This document shows positions 52,792 through 64,000 of a DNA stretch of 64,000 nucleotides, piece by piece. The stretch lies in NCBI GenBank assembly GCA_013400155.1, contig VXBM01000551.1, positions 444,086 to 508,085 of the forward strand, given 5' to 3'. Within the stretch, counting starts at the first letter, position 1. Each line of letters begins with the position of its first letter. The position numbers were made by a program, and so were the translations under genes. The notes beneath the pieces are model-generated. The model saw only the letters and a program-made list of their open reading frames with translations, ran no database searches and was not told the DNA's origin. The DNA comes from Helopsaltes ochotensis (Eukaryota > Chordata > Aves > Passeriformes > Locustellidae).

Positions 52792-53085
52792 TGTTACCAT
52801 GCTGTTCTCAAGTTATCGAGCCTTCTGATGTTTTTCATTTCTGTAATGGAGTTTCTCACACACTTAAATGTAAACAATAAGTTGTTTATGTACTTTCATG
52901 GAGGAGGAGAGAGTTAATAGACTGTTGGTCTGCCCAGTATTTTGGAGAGGTGGCAACTTCACCCTCCAATCCATGGTCACCTTTGGAACTCTATAAATGT
53001 CAAGATTTGTAAATAAAGAGCCCCTTCTTGCTTTTGGACGATTCAGCATGTGAGTGTGGTCTCTCCCTGTCTCCCATATCAACCT
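52792..53085 (+). mobile_element. Solo LTR of an endogenous retrovirus, copy B
   Basis: It starts TGTTACC and ends ATCAACCT, corresponding to TGTTGCC and GACAACT in copy A at 4586-4884. It has CTATAAATG at 52991-52999, AATAAA at 53012-53017, and then a short GTGTGG/TCTCTCC region as the R-U5 end. It is flanked by identical AGGAT at 52787-52791 and 53086-53090, a probable 5-bp target duplication. No internal retroviral sequence adjoins, so it is a solo LTR left by recombination between two LTRs. The 3' terminus ...CAACCT rather than ...CA is unusual and the boundary could be a few bases off. Confidence 0.78.
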
Positions 53086-54369
53086 AGGATAGCTGGATCA
53101 TCTCAGCCTGTATCCAGAAGTGTGCATTGCATAGGGAGTGTTAGCCAAGCCAGCCTATGACTCACCAGAAGAGTGGAGATGGGAATAGCTACCTGCTGAT
53201 GGCTACAGATACCAAGTAGAGTTCTGCCCCAAGTGGTCTTTTATTTCTCACACACCATCTTTAACTCCTGCAGAATATATGACTTCCCAGATGAAATCTG
53301 ACATGTAGAAAACAACTTTGCAAGAAACAATGTCCTAAATGTTCTGCTGATGGGGAGGGGTGATATTCCTCTGAATGTTCCTTAACTTCAGATCAGATAT
53401 TTTATGAAGTTTCACATTTCAAAAATGGAATTTAATCTGCAAATTCATTTGATACTTCCATTCCCAAATAATGGCCTATTTGAAAATGTAATTCCTACAT
53501 ATGTCACCGCAAAAGTGAATTTTTGGAAGAACACATTAATTTATACATGTCTCATGTAGATCATACATCAGTTAGTTTAAAAATATTCTCACTTTATTTC
53601 AGAGGATTGATGAATTCTGCTTTCTGAAGGAGCTTTGTCTCATAATAAGAGCCAATTCTGAAGCATATAACACTTCCTGTGATGATCCAATTATGAAATC
53701 TCCAATATCCTTAAATACTATTTTTTATGTTTGAACCAAATTTTCGTTAATTACTTCTGTGGCTGGCTCTATTTGTCAATGCCTATTTTGTATTTTCTAC
53801 CAAATATTTCCTTGTAACAAGAAGAGAAGAGAAGGTCACGCCAATTTCTGTTACTATTTTTATTTTGTGACTATCAGAGCTTGCTTTCGGGCACAGACTT
53901 TACACACAGTGTGATTGAGAAGTACCAGACTCTTACTGTTAGTATTATTTTATCACGCGACACTCTGTTTCTTTTTCTTGTTGAATTTTAATGCGTACAA
54001 GTGCCTTGGAGTAGATTGGTCATTGAGTTTCATTCAACATAATAATTTTTTTTAGCTGGTAGTTTAAGCTTAAAATCACAGCGCCTAGATACAGCTTACT
54101 GCACGACCTTTAACTTTCTTTGCCCAGATCCGTTCGTGCCACCCATGCACCCTAAGGCACCAATGTCTGTTGCAACTCCTTAATTGCTGTCACTCCCTGG
54201 GCTGTTTCTTCATTCTCTCTTCTACTTTCCCCCTTTTGCACCCCAGAAGGGGTGTGGTGCATTTCTGTGGCAAAGCATCTTCAGAAACAGTGCTTCTTAG
54301 CATTCCTAGAATGGGTTGCAAATGTGCAGTGGCAGATTTCATTCCCCTGTAACTCCCACCAATCCCCCT
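53086..54369. other. Non-coding stretch, no gene seen
   Basis: Mixed-composition sequence between two LTRs, with no retroviral coding remnants visible on either strand. The two LTRs belong to different families and do not bound a provirus. Confidence 0.5.
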
Positions 54370-54949
54370 TGTGTTTTTAAGCCAAGCTGAAGATTAAGCA
54401 TCACGCAGTCTCTCACTCAACTTCCCCCTTTTTCCCCCACCCCCTGTCAAATGGGGAGGAGAACTGAAGTAAAACTTGTGAGTTAGGAACAGTCTAATAA
54501 TTGAAAATAAAGTAAAATACAATAATAATTGTTAATGATTATGATAATAATAATTATGATAATAATGATAACAATAAAAAGTGATGCACAATACAATTGC
54601 TCACCCCCTGCTGACCAGACCCCGCTTCCCGAACCTTTGGCCACCTTTCCAGGTAGCCTCCCCAGTTTATAAACTGAGCATGATGTGCTGTGGTGTGGAA
54701 TATCGCTTTAGTCAGTTCAAGTCACTGTCCCAGGTATGTGCCCTCCCTTGTTTATGTGGGTTTGGTTTTTTTAATGTACCTCCTCACTGGAAGAGCATGA
54801 GACAAGGAAAAAAATCCTTGACTTAGGATAAACATGACAAAGCATAAAAACCAATGTCTTATCAACACCATTCTCATTCCAAATCCAAAACACAGTGCAG
54901 CAACAGCTACTGAGAAGAAATGAACTCCACCCTAGCTGAAAAGAGGACA
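54370..54949 (-). mobile_element. ERVK-type solo LTR
   Basis: Read on the minus strand it begins TGTCCTCTTTTCAGC and runs through GGATAGAGTT-like sequence (GGGTGGAGTTCATTTC), CTTGACTTAGG's complement CCTAAGTCAAGG, and GGGACAGTGACTTGAACTG. A TATA box TTTATAAA sits at 54666-54673, followed by GAGCAATTGTATTGTGCATC and a long TTA/ATT-rich tract (54497-54575), then a GTGAGAGACTGCGTGATGC stretch near the end (54397-54415). This order matches an LTR I know to be very common in bird genomes, of the class-II (ERVK) type. No internal region adjoins and no clean 6-bp target duplication is visible. It is decayed, with a diverged 3' terminus near 54370. Confidence 0.8.
54497..54575. repeat. (ATA/ATG)n-rich tract inside the LTR
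   Basis: An imperfect trinucleotide array of AATAATAAT with interspersed ATGATAA units. It belongs to the ERVK-type LTR, in which this region is naturally a trinucleotide repeat and varies in length between copies. Confidence 0.85.
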
Positions 54950-57900
54950 ACCCCACAACACCTCAGCACTTTGTTCTGCACCCCATCACCTCAGCAGCCA
55001 CAAATGTGAAACTTATCCATGACTGAGAATGTGTCCTCCACCAGTCATAAAGGCAAGGGGAGGCAATTATCTGTTCCCAGAGTGTGAGCACTACCAGAAG
55101 GAGCTCATCCTACAGGTGTTCGGTGCTTCACATCTGGGGAGCGCCTCTGGCTTTCGGTACATGCCCCACATCACATGTTGTAACCCAAGGTAGTACAAGC
55201 ATGCAGAAAACAGTGGTGGGCAAATTGAGAAACTCACAGCTTTTTCATGCCTGTAAGGGGTGAGACAGTCTGTGGAACACCAAATCTCTGCAGGTGCTTT
55301 CTCTGAGGGCCAGCTAAATTGAACCATTATAGAGCTGCCACAGGCAAAGAACACAAAATTGGGCAGTCAGCACAGCTCAGCTGACACGTGTTAACTTGCT
55401 AGGCTGCATGTGTAAGACCAAATGTTTTCTATACCTTGCAGTACACTTTCATTACTCGTCAAAAATTACCATGTGTCATCTAAACAATCAGACTTAACGT
55501 TAAAAAATAATTAACCCAAAACACTTTTGCTACAAATTTTCACTCTGTTTACTTGTCCAGAACAGAAAAAATATAAGTATTCACGGAAGATATTTGGGAT
55601 CATGATCTTTGCTGTCTGTGGTGAGGTGTGGCCGAAGCAAGGTTTAAGGAATTTATTACAGAATAAGAAAGAGACAACAGGAATACAGTGTAGTGGCAGC
55701 TGCAGCAACTTAGCACTGTGCCCTGATGGCACCTGCATGAAGTGAGGGGCGTAGTCATGCTGCAGAAATCTCTGTAGCCCAGGAGAAACATCATGATCCC
55801 ATGAGGTCTCTTTAAGAAAAAAGCACTTTTTGTCACTGTCTACAAATGCAGCATCACTACTTAGCAATCATGTCTCTCCAGGGATGATATACATGAAAAA
55901 ATACTCCTGTCATTTCCCCACCATAGAAATCTTGGGAAACAACCCATTTCAAGTAATTTCAAACCTGAGGCCACTTCAGCAACAGCCCACTGAGATTTAC
56001 AGTGCCAGATCAGTAGGGTATGGAGTTCTCAGAAGCACCACTGCTGTGATAGAGAGGACCATCACCCAAGTTAATTTTCCTTGTTTCTCAGAGGTTTGGT
56101 CCTGGATGACCATCTTTTTTACTCCTGTTTATCAGAGGCTGTTTCAAAGATACTTCAAGAATGCTCTCTGTGGCAGCCCAGAGCCAGCCCTTTGAGGACT
56201 TATGAAACAAGGGTCATGATTTCTGCGCCTATTAATAACAAAATAAGCAACGAGCGTAAGACAAAACCTACTGATTCAAAATTATGTTCATTAATCTTTC
56301 CGCATTAATCACCCTGCTGCATGCTGCACCTTGTAAAGCTTGTATATCTTTTTGTAACTAGCCTCAGATCACTTTGTAGTAGTCCAGACTGGATAGGAAA
56401 AAGGCATAAATGACAATGTAACTGCTTTGTAATCCTTTTTTTCCATTTGTTAATTTGTCATCATGCTAAGTACCAGCTAAACAATGTTTTTCAAATGCCA
56501 CATGAGTGTAACACATCAATCATGACAAGATGCAGGACACACAAATATGCTTTAGGATGCTGACTTCACTGCTCTGCTGCTTAGCCTCTGGTTTGGTTGG
56601 CTGGTTATTTGTTTGTTTTGCTAATGGGTGTTGACTAAAAGGTTGGTTTTTTTTTTAATCAGGGCATGTTTTGGGTTGCTGGGAATGTCTGGGTGGAGTT
56701 CTTGGTCCTCTCTAAACATTTTTCATTTCCAGAATTTCAGAAAAATAAATTATACTCACATGCAAAAATAATTAGATGGATTAAAAGAAAAAAGTTTTCC
56801 TCCAGTTGTGTACAATCCTTTCAGTACAACAACTCAATTAAAATGCCATATAGAAAGTACATTTTCCAAAATTTCTTTCCTATTAAAGCAGTTTATGGTT
56901 TTAATAAGGAGTAGAAAGAACCTGTAAATAATATTATTTCAAGGGATGCAATTTTAATACTAATTTTCCAGGATTTAAATTAATTGGGTCATTTAAATGT
57001 CTTTATTTATTCATTACAGTTCCATAGGTTCATAGTTACAGTTTTGGGTGAGAGGTATTCGAAGCCTTAGGGGAACAAGTTGCAACGCAATCCTACTGAA
57101 ACCACACAGACCAAGTTTCCTGAAGAAATGCATTTCGTTGTCTGGTCCCTACTTATATTCATAATTATCACTAGAATAAACAAGAGTTAAATAAAGCTAC
57201 TGTGAGTTTAAGTCTTTGTCCATTATAAAAAAAAAAAAGGGGATGAAACTGTCCAGACGTAAATTGTGGCTGTTGGCATTCTTTCCCTTCCTAATCCTTC
57301 CTGCTCAGCTCACATGTCTGAAGTTAGCAGGCATTTAATGACTATGAAATGTGCTTTTCCTTCTTGTGCCTCCTTCTACAGAAGAGAGGTTCAGATTACT
57401 CTTGCTTTGGATCCATCAGTGCATTTAATAATTCTTAATTTATGCACTGCCTTCTTATATTGTCCTGATGGCAGAAGGAAGAGGGTATTCAGACCCTAAA
57501 ACACAGATTTCATGCTGAGAAATTTCAGCCGAGATAAACCACCAATCTCTGGGGGCAGTGCACGATCCACTGCAGTGAGATGGGATACTGCAGTGTGCTT
57601 GCAGGAGGAGCCAGCTACGAGTCCAGGTAGGCTGATCAAACTATCAGGTGGACCAGACCAGCCTTTGCATGGGCACAAAGAGCTGAATTTCACAACTTCT
57701 GTCTATGTTTAGACTGTTTGCTAATCATAATAATACAAAACCTGATGTCAGCCGAAGTACCTGATAACACAGTGTCTGAGAAAAACTAGAGTGGTGTGGT
57801 GGTACCAAATGTTGTTCTGTCCAATCATCAAGCATCTCATAAATATTCAAAGTGGGAAGTTCCTTCTGGCTCTGCCCAGCTCTTCTTGCCCACTGCAGGT

Positions 57901-60900
57901 CAGGTTGCTTTGAGTTTTCTTTTAGGCGTTACGACCCATATTCCGGGCTGTGCTTTAGACTCTGGAAAGCTACAATCTGGACAGCTACAGAGATACACAG
58001 GGAACTTCAGAGGTATTTTGAAAACGTTGGAAATATGGTTTGCAAATTCAAATTAAGGTTGTTGTGGCATGTGTCACATGGCATCTCTACAGAAGAGATG
58101 CATCAACTTAAATTGCAGACAGAAGCCTTGGGGAAGCAATTGTTCTCTTAAGTGATTAAGGACTGAAACATTTTTTTTCAGAAGCCTTGCGGCAAAAGCT
58201 AAGCTTGCCAAGAACACTAGCCAACAGCTTGTTTTGAGTAGACAGAAGTCATGGCAGGAATTTTCAAGCCTTGCCAAAACCCTCATAACTCTAAGTGTGA
58301 TAATCAGATATACCCACAGGTGAGAAAGCATTCTCACAGCGCCTTGTAGGGATTTTTTCTGTTCAATTTGCTCTTGATACACAATAGCTAGATTTTTGCA
58401 GTCAGACAGGGTGTTTTCCCAGCATCTATCTGGTAGTCTTAGTTTCTGTATGGATCCATCTCCTGTTCAGATCCGTGGAAGCAGCCTCTTTTGCACAGCA
58501 TTTGTTCAGTTTTTCTTGTGCTGGAAATGCTTCTCAGAAAATTACTGTTTCACTGCCTAGTTCACCAACCTTCAACACCATGTATTATGAATCATAAAAT
58601 ATTAATCTTGAGCCTTTAACAACACAAATAAGAATCTTGTTTAAACAAGAACAAACAATCACCACACAGATATGCTGCTGTGAATTAATTTCCCATTACT
58701 TTGATGGTGTCAGACTTCCAGCCTGGATACTTTCTTGCTAGTTCTTGAAATTTCAGAAATAAAAATCACAGTAAAAAAGCACAAGAGCATTCTTTTTTTT
58801 TTCATTTTCATGATAGACATGCAGATATTAGCCAAATGATTAGATTTCAAGCTTACTTCAGTGTCTATTGACTGACACTAAATAATCGCATGCTTCTAAC
58901 TAATTGTTCCATTTATCTAACTAATAACTTGAAATAATTTTAATATTTCTCCAATTTTAAGGATTACCCTAAAATAGCAATAGCAAAATAAAAGTAAATG
59001 GGTTCTTTTAGCCAGAAAAATACATAATGAAAGGAAATGAATTACATTTAAAAGGCATCAGACTTTTAACACCTCTGCTAAGCATCAAATCCAGAGAAAT
59101 AATAAATAATGCACTATAGCTCATGTTAATTCTAACATTACTCATTCATGAATGAACAGAAATAGGTTCCGAACTCAATAATGGCACTTTTTGAGTATAT
59201 CCCTGGTAATGTAAAAACTGTGTTGGCATTTTGGGTTGATTTTTTTTTTCCATAAAATTCAGGTATCATAAAACAGTGTGCAAGGAACTGGCAGGATGGA
59301 GGACACCTAAAATAGTGTGATGGGTTTTTTTAGTAAAAGCATGTGGGGGAGAAAAACTCTGTATTTTCTACAAAATTTGAATTCCTGCAAGAGAATGTGA
59401 CCATTTATATTAGGTCACATTCAAACCCAGCACAATTTCAAGCAAGAAATATGGACATGACACAAGATGTTTCCATGCATTTAATAAAGGGGATAACATA
59501 ATTTTTAAATGGGTAGGTTGCCTTTCCTTTTGTGTTAACAGAATTGTTATCCACTCTCAGAAGGGTTTATATACAATGTTAAAATTATAAAATCCCAAGA
59601 TTCTAAAATATTTAATCACTTTTCACTGTGTATTTCCACTGTGAGCAGAATTTGCGTGAAACCAAAAGATCTATTTACTGAATGGGTTATGTTGTATAGT
59701 GAAACTAAAATATGAGATTTGGAGCATTTAAAAATATTTTTTCTATTTCTCTCCACTGTAACTAGGAATGTTTAGGTTGGGCTTGGGGCTTTTTTAACAG
59801 TATATAATTAATTTATTAAACTAACAACAACCTTATAAGATTAGAAGTCCTTATTTCATCCTCCAGTTATTACAACATAATTATATTAAGAATAGATCTT
59901 TCTTTCTTAGTAACATATTTCCCTGACCAAACAGCTGTTGTAAAGAGCAGAAAGAAAATGTATACTCATGAAAATACAAAACCACTGCTCATATCCCATT
60001 ATACTATCATTCTATTTTCTTTTACCATTATATTTCTAGGTTTCTACATTTTAGAACGTGTTCAACATCTATGCAAAATAGATGTAAAAAGGGACAGTAA
60101 GAAGAAAAATCGTTGTAGTCTAAACACTTCCATGGCTTAACACAATTTCATTTGAAAGACTTAATTAATAGACCTTCAACTAAGTGACATGCAAAATAGA
60201 TATTCATTAATTTCCAACGTGAGGTTTGCATACACGGTGTCTACCTGTTTACAGTTGGAAAGTGCATCTTGATTTGTAGCTGCTCTAACTTCTATTTCAA
60301 TAAAATGCAAATTATTTTATATATCCATGTTCCTGTTACACAAAAAAAAGGGGTAAATTTAGCAAAACTAAGGAGATTATTTCTTTGAGCAAAAGTGAAT
60401 TGTCACTTTTGTTGTAGAAAATGCTATTATTGGAAAATGTCACACTAAGCACAGAAAAGTAAGCCCATTTTATGGTAACTTAGTTTACATTTGAAGTTCA
60501 TTATAGTAGTTTTCTTATATTGTAAGGGGTTCTATCATTTCTAACCTGTGTGATTTAATGCCCTAAAAGTTTTAAAGCATCTTATTTAGGTAGAACAATA
60601 AGTCATATTTTATAGGAAATCACTTTCAGTAGCTGTAATTTAATTTTACAAAAATGAGCATATAAACCTTTATTCAGACAAGAAAACTTTTAAATGTTAT
60701 GTTCCAGTGCAGTAAACCACAGGCTGTCAATTTTATTTTTTTTTTTATTCCAAAAGTGTTGTGTTTAATTTTTATGTTTTTTCTCAACCTGGGTGCAGTA
60801 AGGCTACATGCTCTGTCTGGAGGAAAGGAGGAATGGGGCTTTAGTGTGAAAGATGAGTCTGGTGAATACCTTTGTGAAATAATAAAAATAAATATGTCAA

Positions 60901-63474
60901 CTTGTCATTAAAAGAAATAGGTTGTCATTCTTTGTTTATTAGTCCTGCCTGCAACCCAGGGTTACCTACTGTGTATAAATAGGTTTGCTAGATAACTTGG
61001 TTTCCTGTTTCTTTCTAAAAACATTTGGAGCAATTTGCTCATTTATAACTCTTGTTAGGTGAAAAGTTTGGGGTTGCATTGCTTCCCTTAAAATCTGTAT
61101 TTTATATAATAGAGGAGAGTCTATTTTAATTCTGGCTAATCCTGATACTATCTGTCAGAAAAGTAATAACAATGCAGGGTAATAGCTGAAGTGTTGGGAG
61201 AACTTCATAGCAGAACCAGAAAGAGCCTAATGAGCACATATATAAAAGGAAAAAAACACATTAACAAAACCAGAGAAAGGTCGGTGGTCAAAAGAGCCAC
61301 AGAATTGCTGGATACACTGTAGGCTTCTCCTGAAGCCTAATATAAATGTCTCTATTATAGCATACACCTTACAATGACACTGGTCCCTTTGTTCCTAAAT
61401 ACAACCTTGTGTAAAGATGGAGCACTGTAATTAAAGGAAATAACTAAAGTAAATTACTATTTACACCAACTTGAAGTAATACAGTGCTTATTTTTTAAAA
61501 TGTGCCTGGCTCAGGCGACTTTATTTAATCATGCTTTCAAGTATTTCTGACACAGACATCTATAGGTTTGATCTGCTTGTAAGAGATGTTTTGAGAGCTC
61601 GCTTCCTGCCTTTGCTCATGGCAGACAGGGAAAGTTAATAAACTTAGGACATCCATTGAAATTATCACTTTCTCCTCTACATGGCCAAACAGGCAAGATA
61701 TCTCATCCAATTTCCAAAGCCAAGATAAAAGGAGGAAAGGCTACAAGCCCCCATAATGAAAGCACTGAAAGGTGTTTATTTTTGGGTACTGTGTCCCAAC
61801 CCTGGGACTCTCTCCCTGGTGGGATCTCTGTGTGAAAAGGCACAGTGCAGCTTTCAGGCTGCAGCCATACCTTCTGGTATGCTAGAAGAAGGTAGATTTT
61901 GATGCCTCAGTGACCAGATCTCCTTCCAAGTAGTTTGCTAAATTCCCACTGGCTAGGAACAGCAAAGCTGGAAGTGCACTAGATGGAAACCTGGGGCTGC
62001 GATAATTGTACAAAGGCCTGCTGAGATTTTCCTGACTGCTTCCAGTAAAAGAAAAGAGTCCCCTACTAGCAGCGGTAAGTCCCACAAGAAGGAACAGTAC
62101 AGTATGTTCACTCATAAATGAATAACACTTATTTTATAACATGAAGTTATAGATCCAGGTGCCCTAATGGAAAGAGGGCTTAAGCAAATACATCACTGGG
62201 TAGAAAACTTGCCATTTCCCCCTCAGTTATGGCTTAACTTACAGCCGTGCTATGTGTCTAAAAGAAAGGGTGTTCTGTAAGCATTTAGAATCAGGGAGAT
62301 TATTTTTTTATTTGATATTATAACTGATACAAGCAGGATTCTGTGAATTTAATCTTTTTTGTTTCCACAATCTGGCAAAAACAGAAATCAGCTTAAAGGG
62401 CACTGTGATTGACCAAAAAAGGTAGGAAATTACATTCCTACAGCAGGAGATCAGGAGAGGAAAACCTGAGGGACCAGATTCTGATCTCCCTTGCACTTTT
62501 ATGTCCTTGTGTAATCATCCCAAGAGCAGCTGTAATGCTAAATATAAGTGATTAATCCAAATATCTTCCTGATTTTCTTTTATAGTTTTCATTTTTAGAG
62601 GCTATGTAACGTTGTACTACAAAAATGATAAAATCCATTGACCATTACCTGACTTCGCACACATTTCCACAGCAGTGGAGAATCATCTGAAATCCCAGGA
62701 GCACGGAAGTAAAAAGCTGCTGTATGTGAAAAGCTGTGCAGACTTAGCTGTGGGAATTCAAGGCACAGCACTGGTTAACCAGGAAATGCCACAAGAATGA
62801 ATTGTCTCTATGCTCACAGAGTGCCTGATTTTGGGACTGCTGAGCATTAGACAAAGCAGAACTGCGGCTGTAAGTTAGTCTGAACTTAGAGTGTTGCTCT
62901 AAGAGGAAGGCTGAAAAAAGTACCATCAAAATGCTTTGTGAGTTCTCAAATAATTGAGCTTACTGTAACAGAAGCAGTGAGAAAAACTCCAGAGAAGGGA
63001 GAAAATGAACCATTCTGTGTTCTGTCAGCTTAGTTCAAGTATCCCTGTCTCAGGGTAAAGGAGAAAAGAGAAAGTCATAATATATTTTCTAAGGCAAAAA
63101 ACCTGCACCTGGAGGAAAGAATCATTTATGCCAGCATCACCTTCCTAACAGTATCTGCCTGAGGAACACCAGGTGAACAATGCACAGGGTAGTAATGTTC
63201 TCCCTACTTGTTCTCCTTACAATTCCTGCTACTGGTTTTGAAAGAGGATGAGCAAAATTAAGTACCCAAGGTGAACCTCACCATAGGATCTGCAGTTTTG
63301 TTTACCCTTGGCTGCAGAAGAACCCTGAGCCTTGCATAGATGGAAGTAAACAGGGATAAAGGTGTCATCTAGACCAGCTGAACTTTCAGGGTGACGGTGG
63401 AGCAGAACAGTGGTCACACTGTGGGGGTAAGTGCGGGGAGATTAACCACTGAGAGTTTAAATCTGTTGAGTAGG
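54950..63474. other. Non-coding stretch, no gene seen
   Basis: No exon or RNA gene is recognised in 8.5 kb. The frames at 55511-55867 (118 residues, minus) and 55830-56195 (121 residues, plus) lie partly on the doubtful LTR at 55617-55844 and show no domain. The rest is A/T-rich, with several A or T runs such as 57228-57238 and 58791-58801. Confidence 0.45.
55617..55844 (-). mobile_element. Possible short LTR (doubtful)
   Basis: On the minus strand the segment starts TGTAGACAGTGAC and ends CACACCTCACCACA, so it has TG...CA termini. It carries AATAAA within CTGTAATAAATTCC near its 3' end, followed by a GC-richer GCTTCGGCCACACC. Those are LTR-like features. No target duplication is seen, no second copy is in the window, and I cannot name the family. 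It could be unique sequence. Confidence 0.3.
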
Positions 63475-64000
63475 TGTTATAAATGGAGTATAATTTGTGT
63501 TTTATATTAAATGTATGTGTTTAACTAACTGAGTTATAAGGGTTTTTCTAAACCAGCTACATTTCTTGGCTAAAGAAAAAGGGACAGCCTTCCTTTCTAG
63601 GAGAAAAGGATTCCTCAGTTGCTACGAGGTATTTGGAGAACAGTGGCTTGCCAGCCCCACGGCTGCCAGGGAGGAACCGCTGGGGAAACACCGCCCGAGA
63701 GATTAAGTGCCAGATGAAGACCAGCCCTGACCACCAAGGGGGAACCACGCAGGGAAATAGTGTGGAAAGAAAACATACAAAAGACAGGAATTTGAGGGAC
63801 CAATTATCTTGTTTTCAGGGTGGGGGCCTGACCAAGGGAAGAAGGGGAGAGCGGGGATAGTATAGCCTCAGGCAAGTTTTTCTGTATAAAAGACAGCCAG
63901 AATGAGGGCTCGGTGTGAGAAACCAGAGGGAAACTTTGTCCATTTGGAGACAGGTTTATTGCTCTCACCCAGTTCTGATCCCGGGCTCAGGGCTGTAATT
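63475..64000 (+). mobile_element. Probable ERV LTR, cut by window end
   Basis: A/T-rich DNA switches at about 63540 to GC-richer sequence. It holds a good TATA box, TATAAAAG at 63885-63892, followed at the expected distance by GGGCTCGGTGTGAGAAACC as a possible transcription start region, and then GCTCTCACCCAGTTCTGATC. The layout suggests the U3 and R of an LTR whose U5 (and perhaps a provirus) lies beyond base 64000. The TG start at 63475 is a guess. An alternative is a TATA-box promoter of a cellular gene, because no second LTR or poly(A) signal can be seen here. Confidence 0.45.

Noticed and set aside
52792..54949. A provirus bounded by the LTRs at 52.8 and 54.4 kb
   Set aside because: The two LTRs are of different families and opposite orientation, and no gag, pol or env remnant lies between them.
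1..64000. CRISPR array, operon or prokaryotic system
   Set aside because: There are no regularly spaced identical repeats, no dense gene packing and no ribosome binding sites. Avian CR1 and LTR repeats show that this is vertebrate nuclear DNA.

Overview
The window looks like a gene-poor stretch of a bird chromosome, either a large intron or intergenic DNA. I found no protein-coding exon, tRNA, rRNA or other RNA gene that I can support. The bird assignment rests on the repeats. Several CR1 LINE 3' ends are present, with the avian tail motif (plus-strand CACAGAATCATAGAAT for minus-strand copies). There are also several LTRs of endogenous retroviruses, one of which resembles an ERVK-type LTR that I know to be common in birds. 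The base composition is A/T-rich with few CpGs outside one island. Open reading frames are all short and look like chance frames; the longest frames run through assembly Ns.

Layout. 1-3.4 kb: A/T-rich unique DNA with simple repeats. 3503-4302: an 800-N gap beside an 89-base poly(A). 4586-4884: a solo LTR (minus). 8078-8655: a second, ERVL-like LTR (plus). 13940-14290: a CR1 (minus) just before a CpG island (about 14470-15060), which is interrupted by a second gap of 207 Ns and carries splice-donor-like sites. About 17.64-17.70 kb: a G-quadruplex-prone G tract. 19270-19590: a degenerate tandem repeat with a period of about 84 bp. 22.8 kb and 27.1-28.0 kb: old CR1 fragments (minus). 28-39.6 kb: mostly featureless A/T-rich DNA, with a possible conserved non-coding element near 29.2 kb. 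39614-39790: a 22-copy GAATA array that looks like the expanded tail of a CR1. 45645-46030: a CR1 (minus). 49040-50554: two CR1s in plus orientation, a younger one next to or inside an older one. 52792-53085: a solo LTR of the same family as 4586-4884, in the opposite orientation. 54370-54949: the ERVK-type LTR (minus). 55.6 kb: a doubtful LTR. 63475-64000: a probable LTR cut by the window edge.

No genes are available to form a pathway. The element most likely to have a cellular role is the CpG island, which may be the promoter and first exon of a gene extending out of the window. I did not find a new biological system. The most unusual non-TE structure is the ~84-bp degenerate array at 19.3-19.6 kb, with its recurring CAATCAAT and GAATCAT motifs. 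All repeat identifications were made by eye from remembered family features and no search was run.
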